A stretch of 64,000 bases of DNA, taken from Ignavibacteriales bacterium. GTDB lineage: Bacteria; Bacteroidota; Ignavibacteria; UBA10030. The DNA is taken from contig JAPLFR010000001.1 in NCBI GenBank assembly GCA_026390575.1, forward strand, positions 186,001-250,000. The letters run 5' to 3'. Of the stretch, positions 16,859 to 27,094 are shown piece by piece. The notes below the pieces were generated by a model that was given only the letters and a program-made list of their open reading frames with translations, was not told where the DNA came from and searched no databases. How positions within the stretch are numbered: the first letter of the stretch is position 1; each line of letters opens with the position of its first letter. A program made the translations under genes and the position numbers.

Positions 16859-19369
16859 ATGAAATTTGGAAAATATTTCATACTTATTACCCTCAGTGTA
16901 TTGATCCTCTTCGCTGTATCGCTATACGCTATCTACTCCGATGTCAAACAGCAAACAATTCAGGATCTAAATTTCGCACAAAAGATCCACGCCCAGCAAG
17001 CTGCGACAGGGATTAAAGACTACATAACTAATGTAATCGGCACACTAAATTTTCTCTCCCGTTTTCCGGAAATTATCGAATCGAACGATCTTGGTAAACA
17101 AATCTTGTTGAACTACCAAAACCTAAATTCCGACGAAATAAAAGGCATTACGCGCGTCGATGCACGAGGGACAATCATCTACTCGGTTCCTTTTAAAGCG
17201 TCAATTGTGAAAGACATCTCGTACCAGGAACATATTCGTCTGAGCATAAAGACTCACAAGATTGTTGTTAGTGATGTTTTTATGGCGGTTCAGGGATTTA
17301 GGACGGTAGCCGTCCATGTTCCTGTGTTCAAGAATGGCACATACGATGGAACCATAGCATTCCTTCTGTCTTTTGACAAGATTGCACAGAAGTATATTGA
17401 AAACATCCGCATCGGAGCAAGCGGATATGCTTGGGTTATTAGTGAGAAAGGGATCGAGATTTCCTCTCCCTTCCCCGATCATATCGGAAGAAATGTTTAT
17501 GATACCTACAAAGGTTTTCCTGAAATCATTTCTATGGTTGATGAAATGCTCAAAGGTAATGAAGGAGTCACAGCATACCTTGATCATAGAGTCCGGGATA
17601 CATCTGATGAAAGAGTTCTTAAGCATGCAGTCTACATGTCTATTCCATTCGGCAATACTTTCTGGTCTATCGTCGTTGCTACACCAGATGAAGAGGCTCT
17701 AGCTTCTCTCTCGGGATTTAGATCAAACCTCTTCTTGATAACCATTGCTTTGTTGATGATTTGTGTGATTTGTATGTATCTCATTGTCAGATTCCAAGTA
17801 ATCAGCGGGGAACAAAGAAAGCGGGAAGTCGTATTAACAGCCCTTCAGGAAAGTGAGCGGCAGATTTCTCTCATCTATGATACGGTTGGGGATATCATCT
17901 TCAATCTGAAAGTGGAAAAAGAAGGGAGCTATGTCTTTACTTCGGTCAACCGGTGTTTTCTCTCGACCACCGGCCTGCAAGCCGATCAAATAATTGGAAA
18001 ACGAGTACATGAAGTTATCCCAGAACCATCTCTTACACTGGCATTGGAGAAATATTCGGAAGCAATCTATCAGAAGAAAATCGTACGATGGGAAGAGACA
18101 ACAAAATATCCGTCGGGATGGGTAACTGGCGAAGTCAGCATCGCACCTGTTGTTGATAACAAGGGAAAATGTATGCATCTCGTTGGCTCAGTCCATGATA
18201 TCACCGAGCGCAAGAAAATGGAAGAGGGGCTGCGCCAAATGCAAAAGTTGGAAGGATTAGGAACGCTTGCAGGCGGGATTGCACATGATTTCAATAATAT
18301 TCTAGGAATCATACTGGCATACATTACAAGTACCAAGCAGTTTAAAGATGATACTAAGAAGTTAGACCTCGCTGTGAACACCATCGTGAAAGCTGTCGAA
18401 CGGGGAAAAACACTTGTCCAGCAGATATTGACCTTTGCGAGAAAAACAGAAACTGCGTTTGGAGCGGTGGATGTGAATGATGTTGTCATGGAAATTATGA
18501 CCATGATCTTTGAAACATTCCCCAAAGTTCTAACCTATTCGCAGGATTTCGATAAAACAATTCCTTACATAAATGCTGATCGTTCACAGCTGCATCAAGC
18601 GTTGCTGAACCTTTGTGTCAATGCGCGGGATGCGATGCCAAGGAGCGGTGTTCTTTCCATCAGTACGCGTATGGTATCTACTGCAAGTTTGCGCAATCAA
18701 CATCCGGATGCTGTCGGGGGTAGTTATGTCTGTATTGAAGTGAGTGATAGTGGTGAAGGAATGACTGAAGAGATACAAAAGCGAATCTTTGAACCGTTTT
18801 TTACCACGAAAGGAATAGGAAAGGGAACCGGATTGGGGTTAGCTATTGTATTCGGCATTATACAGACCCATAAAGGATTTATTGATGTAGAGAGCGAGCT
18901 TGGTAAGGGAACTACCTTCCGTTTATATCTACCTGTATCGCAAGTGGCAGAACCGATCGGCGAAAATGAAGAAGCAACATTGGAAGAAATTCCAGGTGGA
19001 ACCGAGACGTTGTTGGTTGTAGAGGATGAAGAAGCGCTTATGATGTCTCTTCAGATAGTGCTTGTTGAAAAGGGATACTCAGTTCTTTCTGCCAAGGACG
19101 GATTGAAGGCATTGAAAATCTATCAGGAGAAAAAGAACGATATCGCTCTTGTGATGACCGATCTCGGATTGCCAAATATTAGCGGTCTGGAGGTGTGTCA
19201 ACTGATTAAAAAAATCAATCCGAAAGAACGCATAATTCTGGCAACAGGGTATCTTGATCCGGAAGTGAAAGCAAAATTTTTGAAAACGGGGATACAGCAT
19301 TTTCTCTTCAAACCGTATGATCCAACAAAAGTTGTGAAAATAGTAAGGGATGTGTTGGATGAAAAGTGA
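16859..19369 (+). CDS. Membrane hybrid histidine kinase (Cache-PAS-HisKA-HATPase-REC)
   Basis: Inner-membrane sensor of 836 residues. TM1 (about 8-26) and TM2 (about 291-314) flank a periplasmic Cache-type domain, with landmarks GITRVDARGTIIYSVP and GASGYAWVISEKGIEISSP. Then come PAS (about 335-460), HisKA with His476 in GGIAHDFNN, HATPase boxes NLCVNARDAMP, DSGEGM and FEPFFTTKGIGKGTGLGL, and a receiver with Asp768 in MTDLGLP and Lys in FKPYD. From PAS to the end it is a close paralogue of the kinase at 4771-8094; the sensing half was exchanged from a GAF/multi-PAS soluble input to an extracellular small-molecule input. All catalytic residues are intact. No response regulator is adjacent. Confidence 0.93.
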   Translation: MKFGKYFILITLSVLILFAVSLYAIYSDVKQQTIQDLNFAQKIHAQQAATGIKDYITNVIGTLNFLSRFPEIIESNDLGKQILLNYQNLNSDEIKGITRVDARGTIIYSVPFKASIVKDISYQEHIRLSIKTHKIVVSDVFMAVQGFRTVAVHVPVFKNGTYDGTIAFLLSFDKIAQKYIENIRIGASGYAWVISEKGIEISSPFPDHIGRNVYDTYKGFPEIISMVDEMLKGNEGVTAYLDHRVRDTSDERVLKHAVYMSIPFGNTFWSIVVATPDEEALASLSGFRSNLFLITIALLMICVICMYLIVRFQVISGEQRKREVVLTALQESERQISLIYDTVGDIIFNLKVEKEGSYVFTSVNRCFLSTTGLQADQIIGKRVHEVIPEPSLTLALEKYSEAIYQKKIVRWEETTKYPSGWVTGEVSIAPVVDNKGKCMHLVGSVHDITERKKMEEGLRQMQKLEGLGTLAGGIAHDFNNILGIILAYITSTKQFKDDTKKLDLAVNTIVKAVERGKTLVQQILTFARKTETAFGAVDVNDVVMEIMTMIFETFPKVLTYSQDFDKTIPYINADRSQLHQALLNLCVNARDAMPRSGVLSISTRMVSTASLRNQHPDAVGGSYVCIEVSDSGEGMTEEIQKRIFEPFFTTKGIGKGTGLGLAIVFGIIQTHKGFIDVESELGKGTTFRLYLPVSQVAEPIGENEEATLEEIPGGTETLLVVEDEEALMMSLQIVLVEKGYSVLSAKDGLKALKIYQEKKNDIALVMTDLGLPNISGLEVCQLIKKINPKERIILATGYLDPEVKAKFLKTGIQHFLFKPYDPTKVVKIVRDVLDEK

Positions 19370-19470
19370 ATTGTCGAATTCATGGAATGATATTGGGAAA
19401 TCAGGTTGACGAAAAATAATTGCATAAGCGCCTTGGTTCGTGGGTTAGAAGCGGGGTGGAAAAAATATAA

Positions 19471-19501
19471 AGGCGAATTCAAAATAGATTCGCCTTTTTT
19501 T
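19471..19501 (+). terminator. Intrinsic terminator after the second hybrid kinase
   Basis: Perfect 8-bp stem AGGCGAAT/ATTCGCCT with a 9-base loop and a run of seven T residues. It lies 100 bases after the kinase stop. The sequence around it (GAAGCGGGG before, TTTGTAGCGGG after) is shared with the terminator at 26286-26316. Confidence 0.75.
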
Positions 19502-19575
19502 GTAGCGGGGGGGAACTCATCCGAACTCAGCCTAATTAAAGAAGCTCCTTTCATCAATTTTTAATAAAAAAAACG
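19502..19575 (+). repeat. Dispersed repeat, copy B
   Basis: Partner of 4418-4484: catCCGAACTCAG followed by GAAGCTCCTTTCATC. It begins with GTAGCGGGGGGGA, identical to the reverse complement of the 3' end of the tRNA-Met at 26437-26510. Confidence 0.6.
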
Positions 19576-19671
19576 CAATTGCACAAGATTGGCTATCAAC
19601 TAGTATGCGTAAAGCGTATCCGTAATCCCGCCTTTTGTATACATCCTCTCAGCGTTGTTTCTTTATATTAG

Positions 19672-20694
<1,023 letters not shown>

Positions 20695-20697
20695 AAG

Positions 20698-21111
20698 ATG
20701 AATACTTTAGAAAATCAAAATGCCATTTTCCCGAAAGGTGAGAAAACGTCCCCCGATTACTTTACTGGAACTGCATGGCTGAAGATGCTGGTGCCGCAAG
20801 ACGAGACGGGAAGTTATGCAATCGGGAATGTTGTCTTCGAACCGGGTTGCAGAAACAATTGGCATACTCATCCGGCAGGGCAGATCCTGCTCGTTACCGA
20901 TGGCAAAGGATATTATCAGGAAAGAGAAAAACCCGCAAGGCTACTCGCGAAGGGCGATGTCGTTATTATTCCATCTCACGTCGAACATTGGCATGGCGCT
21001 GCGCACGACAGCAGTCTTACTCATATCGTTATTACCAACAACACGAATCAAGGCGCTGTGGAATGGTTGAAGCCGGTGAGCGATGAAGAATATAAGAGTG
21101 TTCAGAAATGA
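20698..21111 (+). CDS. Cupin-domain protein
   Basis: Single-domain cupin of 137 residues. Motif 1 is visible as NNWHTHPAGQILLVTDGKG and motif 2 as GDVVIIPSHVEHWHG, giving His, His, Gln and His as likely metal ligands; the Glu of the classical motif 1 is replaced by Gln. Cupins of this type commonly sit beside carboxymuconolactone decarboxylase and aldo/keto reductase genes, as here. Its reaction cannot be read from sequence. Confidence 0.85.
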   Translation: MNTLENQNAIFPKGEKTSPDYFTGTAWLKMLVPQDETGSYAIGNVVFEPGCRNNWHTHPAGQILLVTDGKGYYQEREKPARLLAKGDVVIIPSHVEHWHGAAHDSSLTHIVITNNTNQGAVEWLKPVSDEEYKSVQK

Positions 21112-21117
21112 GGGTCT

Positions 21118-21882
21118 ATGACTAAGAAAATGAATCTGACCGAAGCTGCAATCAGAAACCATGAAGAATTGTTTCCGATTCACAAATCAACATTAAGTGT
21201 AACAGATCCGGAACTGATAGAGGTGTTCGACAACTTTGCTTTTGATGAAGTGCTTCGTTATGGAAACTTAGATACGAGAACAAGGGTAATGATGATTCTC
21301 GCATCGACCATTGCCAGCCAGGCGCTAAGCGAATATAAAGTGATGCTTGGCGCCGCTCTTAATGTTCGTGTAACGCCTGTTGAAATTAAAGAAATCCTCT
21401 ATCAGTCCGTACCTTATGTTGGCCTCGCAAAGGTTTTTGATTTTATCCATGCCACAAATGAAGTATTGCAAAGCAGAGGAATACAATTACCTTTAGAAGG
21501 TCAATCGACAACCACACCCGAAGATCGATATGACAAAGGATTGGAAATGCAAAAGGCGATCTTTGGGGAAATGATAGACAAAATGAATAACGAGTCACCC
21601 AAAAATCAACTTCATATCCAAAAATATTTATCTGCAAATTGTTTTGGCGATTATTTAACGAGAAAAGGACTTGATATAAAAACAAGAGAACTTCTTACGT
21701 TTGCTATGCTTATATCATTAGGTGGAGTTGAGCTTCAAGTAAAAGGACATATTCAAGGCAATGTAAATGTTGGGAATGACAAAGAAACACTGATGAGTGT
21801 AGTTACACAATTGTTACCATACATAGGATACCCAAGAGCTTTGAACGCAATAAAATGTTTAAATGAAGTAATACCGGAGTAA
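21118..21882 (+). CDS. Carboxymuconolactone decarboxylase-family protein (two CMD domains)
   Basis: Cytoplasmic protein of 254 residues with two CMD/AhpD-type helical domains (about 30-115 and 155-250). Landmarks are ALNVRVTPVEIKEILYQSV, TREL-type LDIKTRELLTF and LLPYIGYPRALNAI. In the relatives I know, the second domain has G-G-C-E-x-Q-x-K-G-H-I; here it reads GGVELQVKGHI, so that cysteine is Val. Start ATG follows GAGGGTCT. The preceding cupin ends 6 bases earlier. If redox or hydroperoxide activity depends on that cysteine it is absent, and a decarboxylase or isomerase-like role is more likely. Confidence 0.85.
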   Translation: MTKKMNLTEAAIRNHEELFPIHKSTLSVTDPELIEVFDNFAFDEVLRYGNLDTRTRVMMILASTIASQALSEYKVMLGAALNVRVTPVEIKEILYQSVPYVGLAKVFDFIHATNEVLQSRGIQLPLEGQSTTTPEDRYDKGLEMQKAIFGEMIDKMNNESPKNQLHIQKYLSANCFGDYLTRKGLDIKTRELLTFAMLISLGGVELQVKGHIQGNVNVGNDKETLMSVVTQLLPYIGYPRALNAIKCLNEVIPE

Positions 21883-22755
<873 letters not shown>

Positions 22756-22820
22756 TTCAGTTCATCAATTAAAATTATTCTCAATTGTAAAACCTATAAA
22801 TAATTATATGGAGTACAATC

Positions 22821-23297
22821 ATGAAGGCATCAATTCTTGGTCTATTATTCATAATTCTGAGCGCGCAATCGTCCATTGCACAAGAAACAAAGACAAATCC
22901 GTCTACCAAAAGCAGCACAAGTACTGAGCAAGCGATAATTAATCTTTCAAAGGAGAAGTGGCAGTGGATGGCAGACAAAAATGTAGATACGCTGGACAAT
23001 CTCTTTCACGAAAAAGCTGTGTTTGTCCATATGGGAGGAAGCTGGGGGAAAGAACAAGAACTTAATGTGATAAAAAGCGGAGGGATTTGGTACAAGAAAG
23101 CGGATATCCATGAAGTATCGGTGTATATTATTGGCAATACCGCTATTCTATTAAACAGAATTACGCTATTAGCAATCGTTGGTGGGAACGAAGTCACCAA
23201 TCCCTTTGAGGTTACAGAAGTCTATGTGAAAGAAAATGGCACCTGGAAGTTAGGCTCGCTCTCGTTCACCAGACTGCTAACACCTGGCGGTCATTAA
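22821..23297 (+). CDS. Exported SnoaL/DUF4440-like (NTF2-fold) protein
   Basis: Protein of 158 residues with a signal peptide (1-20, ending SIAQ) and one NTF2-like domain (about 38-150), with motifs KWQWMADKNVDTLDNLFHEKA, VHMGGSWG, YIIGNTAILLNRITL and VTEVYVKENGTWKLGSL. Family members act as small-molecule binding or isomerase-like folds; no catalytic assignment is possible. GGAG lies 10 bases before ATG. It lies between the broken reductase and a carboxylesterase that is also exported. Confidence 0.8.
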   Translation: MKASILGLLFIILSAQSSIAQETKTNPSTKSSTSTEQAIINLSKEKWQWMADKNVDTLDNLFHEKAVFVHMGGSWGKEQELNVIKSGGIWYKKADIHEVSVYIIGNTAILLNRITLLAIVGGNEVTNPFEVTEVYVKENGTWKLGSLSFTRLLTPGGH

Positions 23298-23318
23298 AAA
23301 TGATTAAAAGGATTCAAG

Positions 23319-24941
23319 ATGAAAAAAGTATTAGCTGGTTTAGTCATTCTTATTAGTTGCTTGTTGCATGCTCAGCAAACAATTGTCAATGATACAGTGG
23401 CCGAGGGGCCAACGGTTAGCACCGCCTCTGGAATCGTGCGCGGCATAACAGATGGGGATGTCGACAACTTCAACGGAATTCCCTATGCTGCTGCACCGGT
23501 CGGTGCCTATCGCTGGCGTCCACCGCAACCTTTCCCTGCGTGGCAGGGAGTACGTGATGCAAGCAAGTTTGGCGCAAATTGTGCGCAGGCAGGATGGCCC
23601 CGCGGTTCTGGAAAAATTGCGGACGGTTCGTCGGAAGATTGCCTGTTTCTCAATATATGGCGACCTGCCGGGGCAGCACAGAAGGCAACGCTGCCAGTTA
23701 TGGTTTGGATCCATGGTGGAGCCTTCGTCTTCGGCAGCGGCTCCTTTCTGGACAATTCCGGAAATCAGTTTGCCAAACGAGGCGTCATCCTGGTCACTTT
23801 CAACTACCGTCTCGGACGCCTCGGTTTCTTCGCGTTCCACGTATTGAGTGAAGAGCATCCGGATGAGCCTAAGGGCAATTACGCCTATATGGACCAGATC
23901 GCCGCACTCAAATGGGTGCAACAGAACATTGCCGCATTCGGAGGCGATCCGAATAATGTTACCATTTTCGGTGAGTCTGCCGGTGGTGTTTCAGTACATT
24001 CACTACTGACAATTCCAGCTGCGAAAGACCTGTTCCAAAAGGCGATCAGCGAGTCTGGCGGTGGCCGAGATGGTGTTCTGACCGGTAGACCGATAAGTAA
24101 AGAAAATGCCGATCCGTTCTACCCCGTTTCAGCGGAAACGATCGGAAAAAACTTTGCTCACAAACATAGGATCGAGGGCACGGATGCGGCCGCACTTGCC
24201 AGACTGCGCTCCCTGAGTGTGGAAGAGATTGTGGATGGTGGACAAGAAATCGATGGCCCCGGAGGTCTGCCTATCTACTCAGGTCCGATTCTTGACGGTA
24301 AACTGGTTATAGAAACTGCTGAGAGCGCATATGGGGCCGGCAGACAGGCACGAGTACCACTTATAATCGGGTCGAATAGTGCGGAAGTGCAGGCTGGATT
24401 TGTCAATGCCAGTTCGAAGGACGAACTGCTGTCCCTGTTCGGGAGCCTGAGGGACGAAGCTATTACGGTCTATGATCCTGATGGTACTACTGAATTCGCC
24501 AAGATGCTCACGATGGTCAACACTGACAAAGTATGGGCAGAGCCTGCCCGGTTCACTGCGAGAGCCTTTGTCGCTAAGGGCACTCCGGCCTACATATATC
24601 TTTTCTCCTACGTCGCCACCTCAATGCAACAGATGATGCGTTATGGTGCAGGCCATGGATCCGAAATTGCTTACGTGTTTGACAACCTTAGAGATCGGAA
24701 TGGAGCCACCGTGGCACCCAAGGACAAGGAAGTCGCCAAGATGATGAACAGTTATTGGGTAAATTTCGCCAAGACTGGTGATCCTAATGGTCAGGGACTG
24801 CCGAAATGGCCAGTTTACAATCCCAAAACGAACGATCTCCTCCAATTTAAGCCGGATGGTTCGGCGGTTGGTGAACCCGATCCCAAGAAAGCGAGACTGG
24901 ATATTATTGAAAAAGCCGTAAAGATTATGATGCCACGCTAG
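23319..24941 (+). CDS. Exported type-B carboxylesterase
   Basis: Secreted alpha/beta-hydrolase of 540 residues with a signal peptide (1-18, ending LLHAQ). Family signatures are visible: [16 protein letters not shown] near the N-terminus, [11 protein letters not shown], oxyanion-hole [10 protein letters not shown], nucleophile Ser220 in FGESAGGVS and the likely catalytic His in [12 protein letters not shown]. It hydrolyses carboxylic esters such as aryl or alkyl esters. Its codons use noticeably more G/C at third positions than the neighbouring genes (for example the 23450-23650 stretch), consistent with later acquisition. It closes the catabolic cluster that starts at 19711. Confidence 0.92.
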   Translation: MKKVLAGLVILISCLLHAQQTIVNDTVAEGPTVSTASGIVRGITDGDVDNFNGIPYAAAPVGAYRWRPPQPFPAWQGVRDASKFGANCAQAGWPRGSGKIADGSSEDCLFLNIWRPAGAAQKATLPVMVWIHGGAFVFGSGSFLDNSGNQFAKRGVILVTFNYRLGRLGFFAFHVLSEEHPDEPKGNYAYMDQIAALKWVQQNIAAFGGDPNNVTIFGESAGGVSVHSLLTIPAAKDLFQKAISESGGGRDGVLTGRPISKENADPFYPVSAETIGKNFAHKHRIEGTDAAALARLRSLSVEEIVDGGQEIDGPGGLPIYSGPILDGKLVIETAESAYGAGRQARVPLIIGSNSAEVQAGFVNASSKDELLSLFGSLRDEAITVYDPDGTTEFAKMLTMVNTDKVWAEPARFTARAFVAKGTPAYIYLFSYVATSMQQMMRYGAGHGSEIAYVFDNLRDRNGATVAPKDKEVAKMMNSYWVNFAKTGDPNGQGLPKWPVYNPKTNDLLQFKPDGSAVGEPDPKKARLDIIEKAVKIMMPR

Positions 24942-24999
24942 TTCTGTTGGAACTTAACAGAAGTACCGTGAATCGCGGGAGAAATCATGCAAAAGCAGG

Positions 25000-25149
25000 A
25001 ATCTGGACCGAGCAGGTAAAAATGTTGAGTGTCATGTTTATTCGAAAGATGGTCACGGCTTTGATATGTGCAAACAAGGTTTACCAATTGATAACTGGAT
25101 CGAGCAATTTAAAGAATGGCTGAAAATTCAAGGATTTTTAAAGCGATGA
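25000..25149 (+). pseudogene. C-terminal remnant of an alpha/beta-hydrolase (esterase)
   Basis: In frame to TGA 25147 the translation is NLDRAGKNVECHVYSKDG, then HGFDMCKQGLP, then WIEQFKEWLKIQGFL. This matches the last 50 residues of esterase/lipase-type alpha/beta-hydrolases, where A-G-x-x-V-E-x-H-x-Y-x-x-G-x-H-G-F contains the catalytic His and W-x-x-x-x-x-x-W-L closes the fold. The remaining protein is missing and no start is available. Confidence 0.7.
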
Positions 25150-25342
25150 AGATTATTTTCTCGAACCTCATTAAATGAGAATTTTTTGATCATTAGAAAC
25201 CGGAAATGGTGTAAAAAATTTGGTATTAGAATTTCTAATACCTAACTTATTAATTATAAATCGAATTATTTAAAGCATGGTTTAAAATAATTTTTATGCT
25301 TACAGGCTATAGGAAAATAATTATTTGAAGGCTGTAATAATT

Positions 25343-26236
25343 ATGAAGCAGTTCAAAACAATAAGCGAATTACATGAAGCTCAAGGATATCCTATTCCGG
25401 AAAATCCTTTGTTTGGTCTGAAACAATTAAAGAAATCTTCTACTCCATTGAATGCAACAGAAGTCTCATTCGATTTTTATTTCATCTGTTTTAAAAAACT
25501 AAAATCTGGTAATATTTGGTATGGTAAGACAAAATATGATCACGATAGCGGATTTATGTATTTCATGAAACCGAGACAAATAATTTCTCTCCATGACGTC
25601 CAGTTGAAAGGGAAAGGTTTCTCAATTGAAATTCATGAAGACTATTTGATGGGCCATCCTTTGTTCACAGAAATAAAGAAATATGATTTCTTCGATTACG
25701 AAACAAGTGAAGCTCTTCATGTTACTCCGAGAGAGGGAAAAATCATTTGGTCATTGTTCAATAAAATAGAAACTGAGTACCGCAATAATCCGGATGAGTT
25801 CAGCAAGTCCATTATCCTTTCGCATCTTGATTCCATTCTGAAGTATGCCCAACGGTTCTATAAAAGACAATTCATTGACCGGAAGCCTTTATCAGGTAAT
25901 ACGGTGACAAAATTTAATGAGTGCCTGAATGTGTATTTTGAAAAAGGAGAGGCAGGAGAAAAGGGATTGCCTACTGTGAACTACATGGCTTCACAGATTC
26001 ATCTGTCGCCAAAATACTTAAGCGATTTGCTGAAACAGGAGACCGGCAAAACTGCTTTGGAGTTGATTCATCTCTTTGTAATCTCCGAAGCCAAAAACAA
26101 GCTCGTTGTCGGTGATCAGAGCATATCTGAAATTGCATACCAGCTTGGTTTTGAAAATCCACCGTACTTTTCCCGGCTGTTCAAAAAAGAAGTTGGTATA
26201 AGTCCAAAGGAATTTAAGAACCACATCCAGAATTAA
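25343..26236 (+). CDS. AraC-family transcriptional regulator
   Basis: Cytoplasmic regulator of 297 residues. The N-terminal part (about 1-180) is a cupin-like sensing domain without obvious metal motif, and the C-terminal 100 residues hold two helix-turn-helix units, YMASQIHLSPKYLSDLLKQE and ISEIAYQLGFENPPYFSRLF, followed by KEVGISPKEFKNH. ATG 25343 has GAAGG 10 bases upstream and is preferred over TTG 25325. Position next to the exported esterase and the reductase/cupin group suggests it controls them, which cannot be proved here. A terminator follows at 26286. Confidence 0.9.
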   Translation: MKQFKTISELHEAQGYPIPENPLFGLKQLKKSSTPLNATEVSFDFYFICFKKLKSGNIWYGKTKYDHDSGFMYFMKPRQIISLHDVQLKGKGFSIEIHEDYLMGHPLFTEIKKYDFFDYETSEALHVTPREGKIIWSLFNKIETEYRNNPDEFSKSIILSHLDSILKYAQRFYKRQFIDRKPLSGNTVTKFNECLNVYFEKGEAGEKGLPTVNYMASQIHLSPKYLSDLLKQETGKTALELIHLFVISEAKNKLVVGDQSISEIAYQLGFENPPYFSRLFKKEVGISPKEFKNHIQN

Positions 26237-26285
26237 TTAACACGACAATGAGTCGTGGATTTGAAGCGGGGGGAAGAAAATAAAA

Positions 26286-26316
26286 AGGCAAATTCATTAT
26301 GAATTCGCTTTTTTTT
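26286..26316 (+). terminator. Intrinsic terminator after araC-type gene
   Basis: Imperfect stem built from AATTCA/TGAATT with flanking GC/GC pairs and a run of eight T residues. The unit with its flanks is a degenerate copy of the one at 19471-19501. Confidence 0.65.
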
Positions 26317-26332
26317 GTAGCGGGAGGGATTC

Positions 26333-26387
26333 CCCGCATTAACTTCGTTAATGCGGGACAGGCGAACGTGGCTCTTCATCCAGCCAC
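26333..26387. repeat. Two perfect small palindromes
   Basis: 26333-26357 is a perfect 25-base palindrome with arm CCCGCATTAAC and loop TTC. 26368-26387 is a perfect 6-bp stem GTGGCT/AGCCAC with an 8-base loop. They follow GTAGCGGGAGGGATT, which matches the tRNA-Met 3' end in reverse orientation. Confidence 0.8.
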
Positions 26388-26396
26388 TATGGAATA

Positions 26397-26430
26397 AATG
26401 AAAACGCCCAGACAAGCCGGGCGTTTCATT
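26397..26430 (-). terminator. Terminator hairpin downstream of tRNA-Met
   Basis: Stem of about 12 bp, AATGA plus AAACGCCC pairing with GGGCGTTT plus TCATT, with loop AGACAAGCC. On the minus strand it begins 7 bases after the tRNA and ends in a T-rich tract. Confidence 0.65.
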
Positions 26431-26436
26431 TATCAG

Positions 26437-26510
26437 TAGCGGGGGGGGGATTCGAACCCTCGACCTGCGGATTATGATTCCGACGCTCTAACCAGCTGAG
26501 CTACCCCGCC
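26437..26510 (-). tRNA. tRNA-Met (CAT), elongator type
   Basis: 74-nucleotide cloverleaf on the minus strand. Acceptor GGCGGGG pairs with CCCCGCT (one G-T at 1:72), D-stem GCTC/GAGC, anticodon stem CGGA/TCCG with loop ATCATAA (anticodon CAT), and T-loop TTCGAAT. The T-stem contains an A-C mismatch because the 3' strand is a run of nine C residues (GAGGG opposite CCCCC). CCA is not encoded. The CAT anticodon could also be a lysidine-modified tRNA-Ile; the acceptor and D-arm resemble elongator Met. Confidence 0.88.
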
Positions 26511-26573
26511 ATAAAAATGAAGATTGATGAATTTAGATTTTAGATTTAAAAGAACACAATCAAAACAAATTTG

Positions 26574-26648
26574 AATATCGACTTCGTCGATATTTTATAA
26601 CAGGCCTCCGGCTGCGCGTTTTTTGCGTCCCGCTGTTTTTTGGCGGGA
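26574..26648. repeat. Palindrome cluster next to tRNA-Met relic
   Basis: 26574-26594 is a perfect palindrome with arm AATATCGAC and loop TTC. 26628-26648 is TCCCGC/GCGGGA with a 9-base loop. A G/C-rich less regular hairpin (AGGCC-TCC-GGCT) lies between them. Confidence 0.75.
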
Positions 26649-26780
26649 GATTATGATTCCGACTTGTCCCGATGCTTTCAATCGGGACTCTCCCCGCCCG
26701 ACTTAACGACACAGTCGTCCGGGCGGGTAACCAGCTACCTGTCCGCCATGCTTCATCTTTTGACGGAAGCTACCCCGCCA
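26649..26780 (-). pseudogene. tRNA-Met relic split by hairpin insertions
   Basis: In the + orientation four blocks identical to the neighbouring tRNA-Met appear in order: GATTATGATTCCGAC (anticodon arm), CTCT, TAACCAGCT (D-arm) and AGCTACCCCGCC (acceptor). They are separated by insertions of 24, 36 and 31 bases: 26664-26687 contains hairpin TCCCGAT/ATCGGGA, 26692-26727 contains CCCGCCCG/CGGGCGGG, and 26737-26767 contains a weaker TCCG/CGGA hairpin. The T-arm and 3' end are missing. It cannot form a functional tRNA. Confidence 0.75.
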
Positions 26781-27094
26781 ATTCAATTGCGAATTTTGGA
26801 TTGGCAATTGTTGATTTAAAGGAACTATCGATTAATCTTAATATTTTCTTCCCGACGAAAAAAAAGGCGGGTAGATCCGTCATCTCTAAAATCTTCTGAA
26901 TCAAATATAAAAAAAATCACGCGCATCTGCAATGAGAATTTCCGAAGTAGGAGAAAGAATTTCAATCTGTCATTCATGCATGGTTATATTTTCACAATGC
27001 AAAGTCTAAACTATACATTGCTTCTATCTTTCGTTTATTATAATTTGAAAATGAAGAATAAACTGATATATCCACATTTTGGTTTTCATTGACC

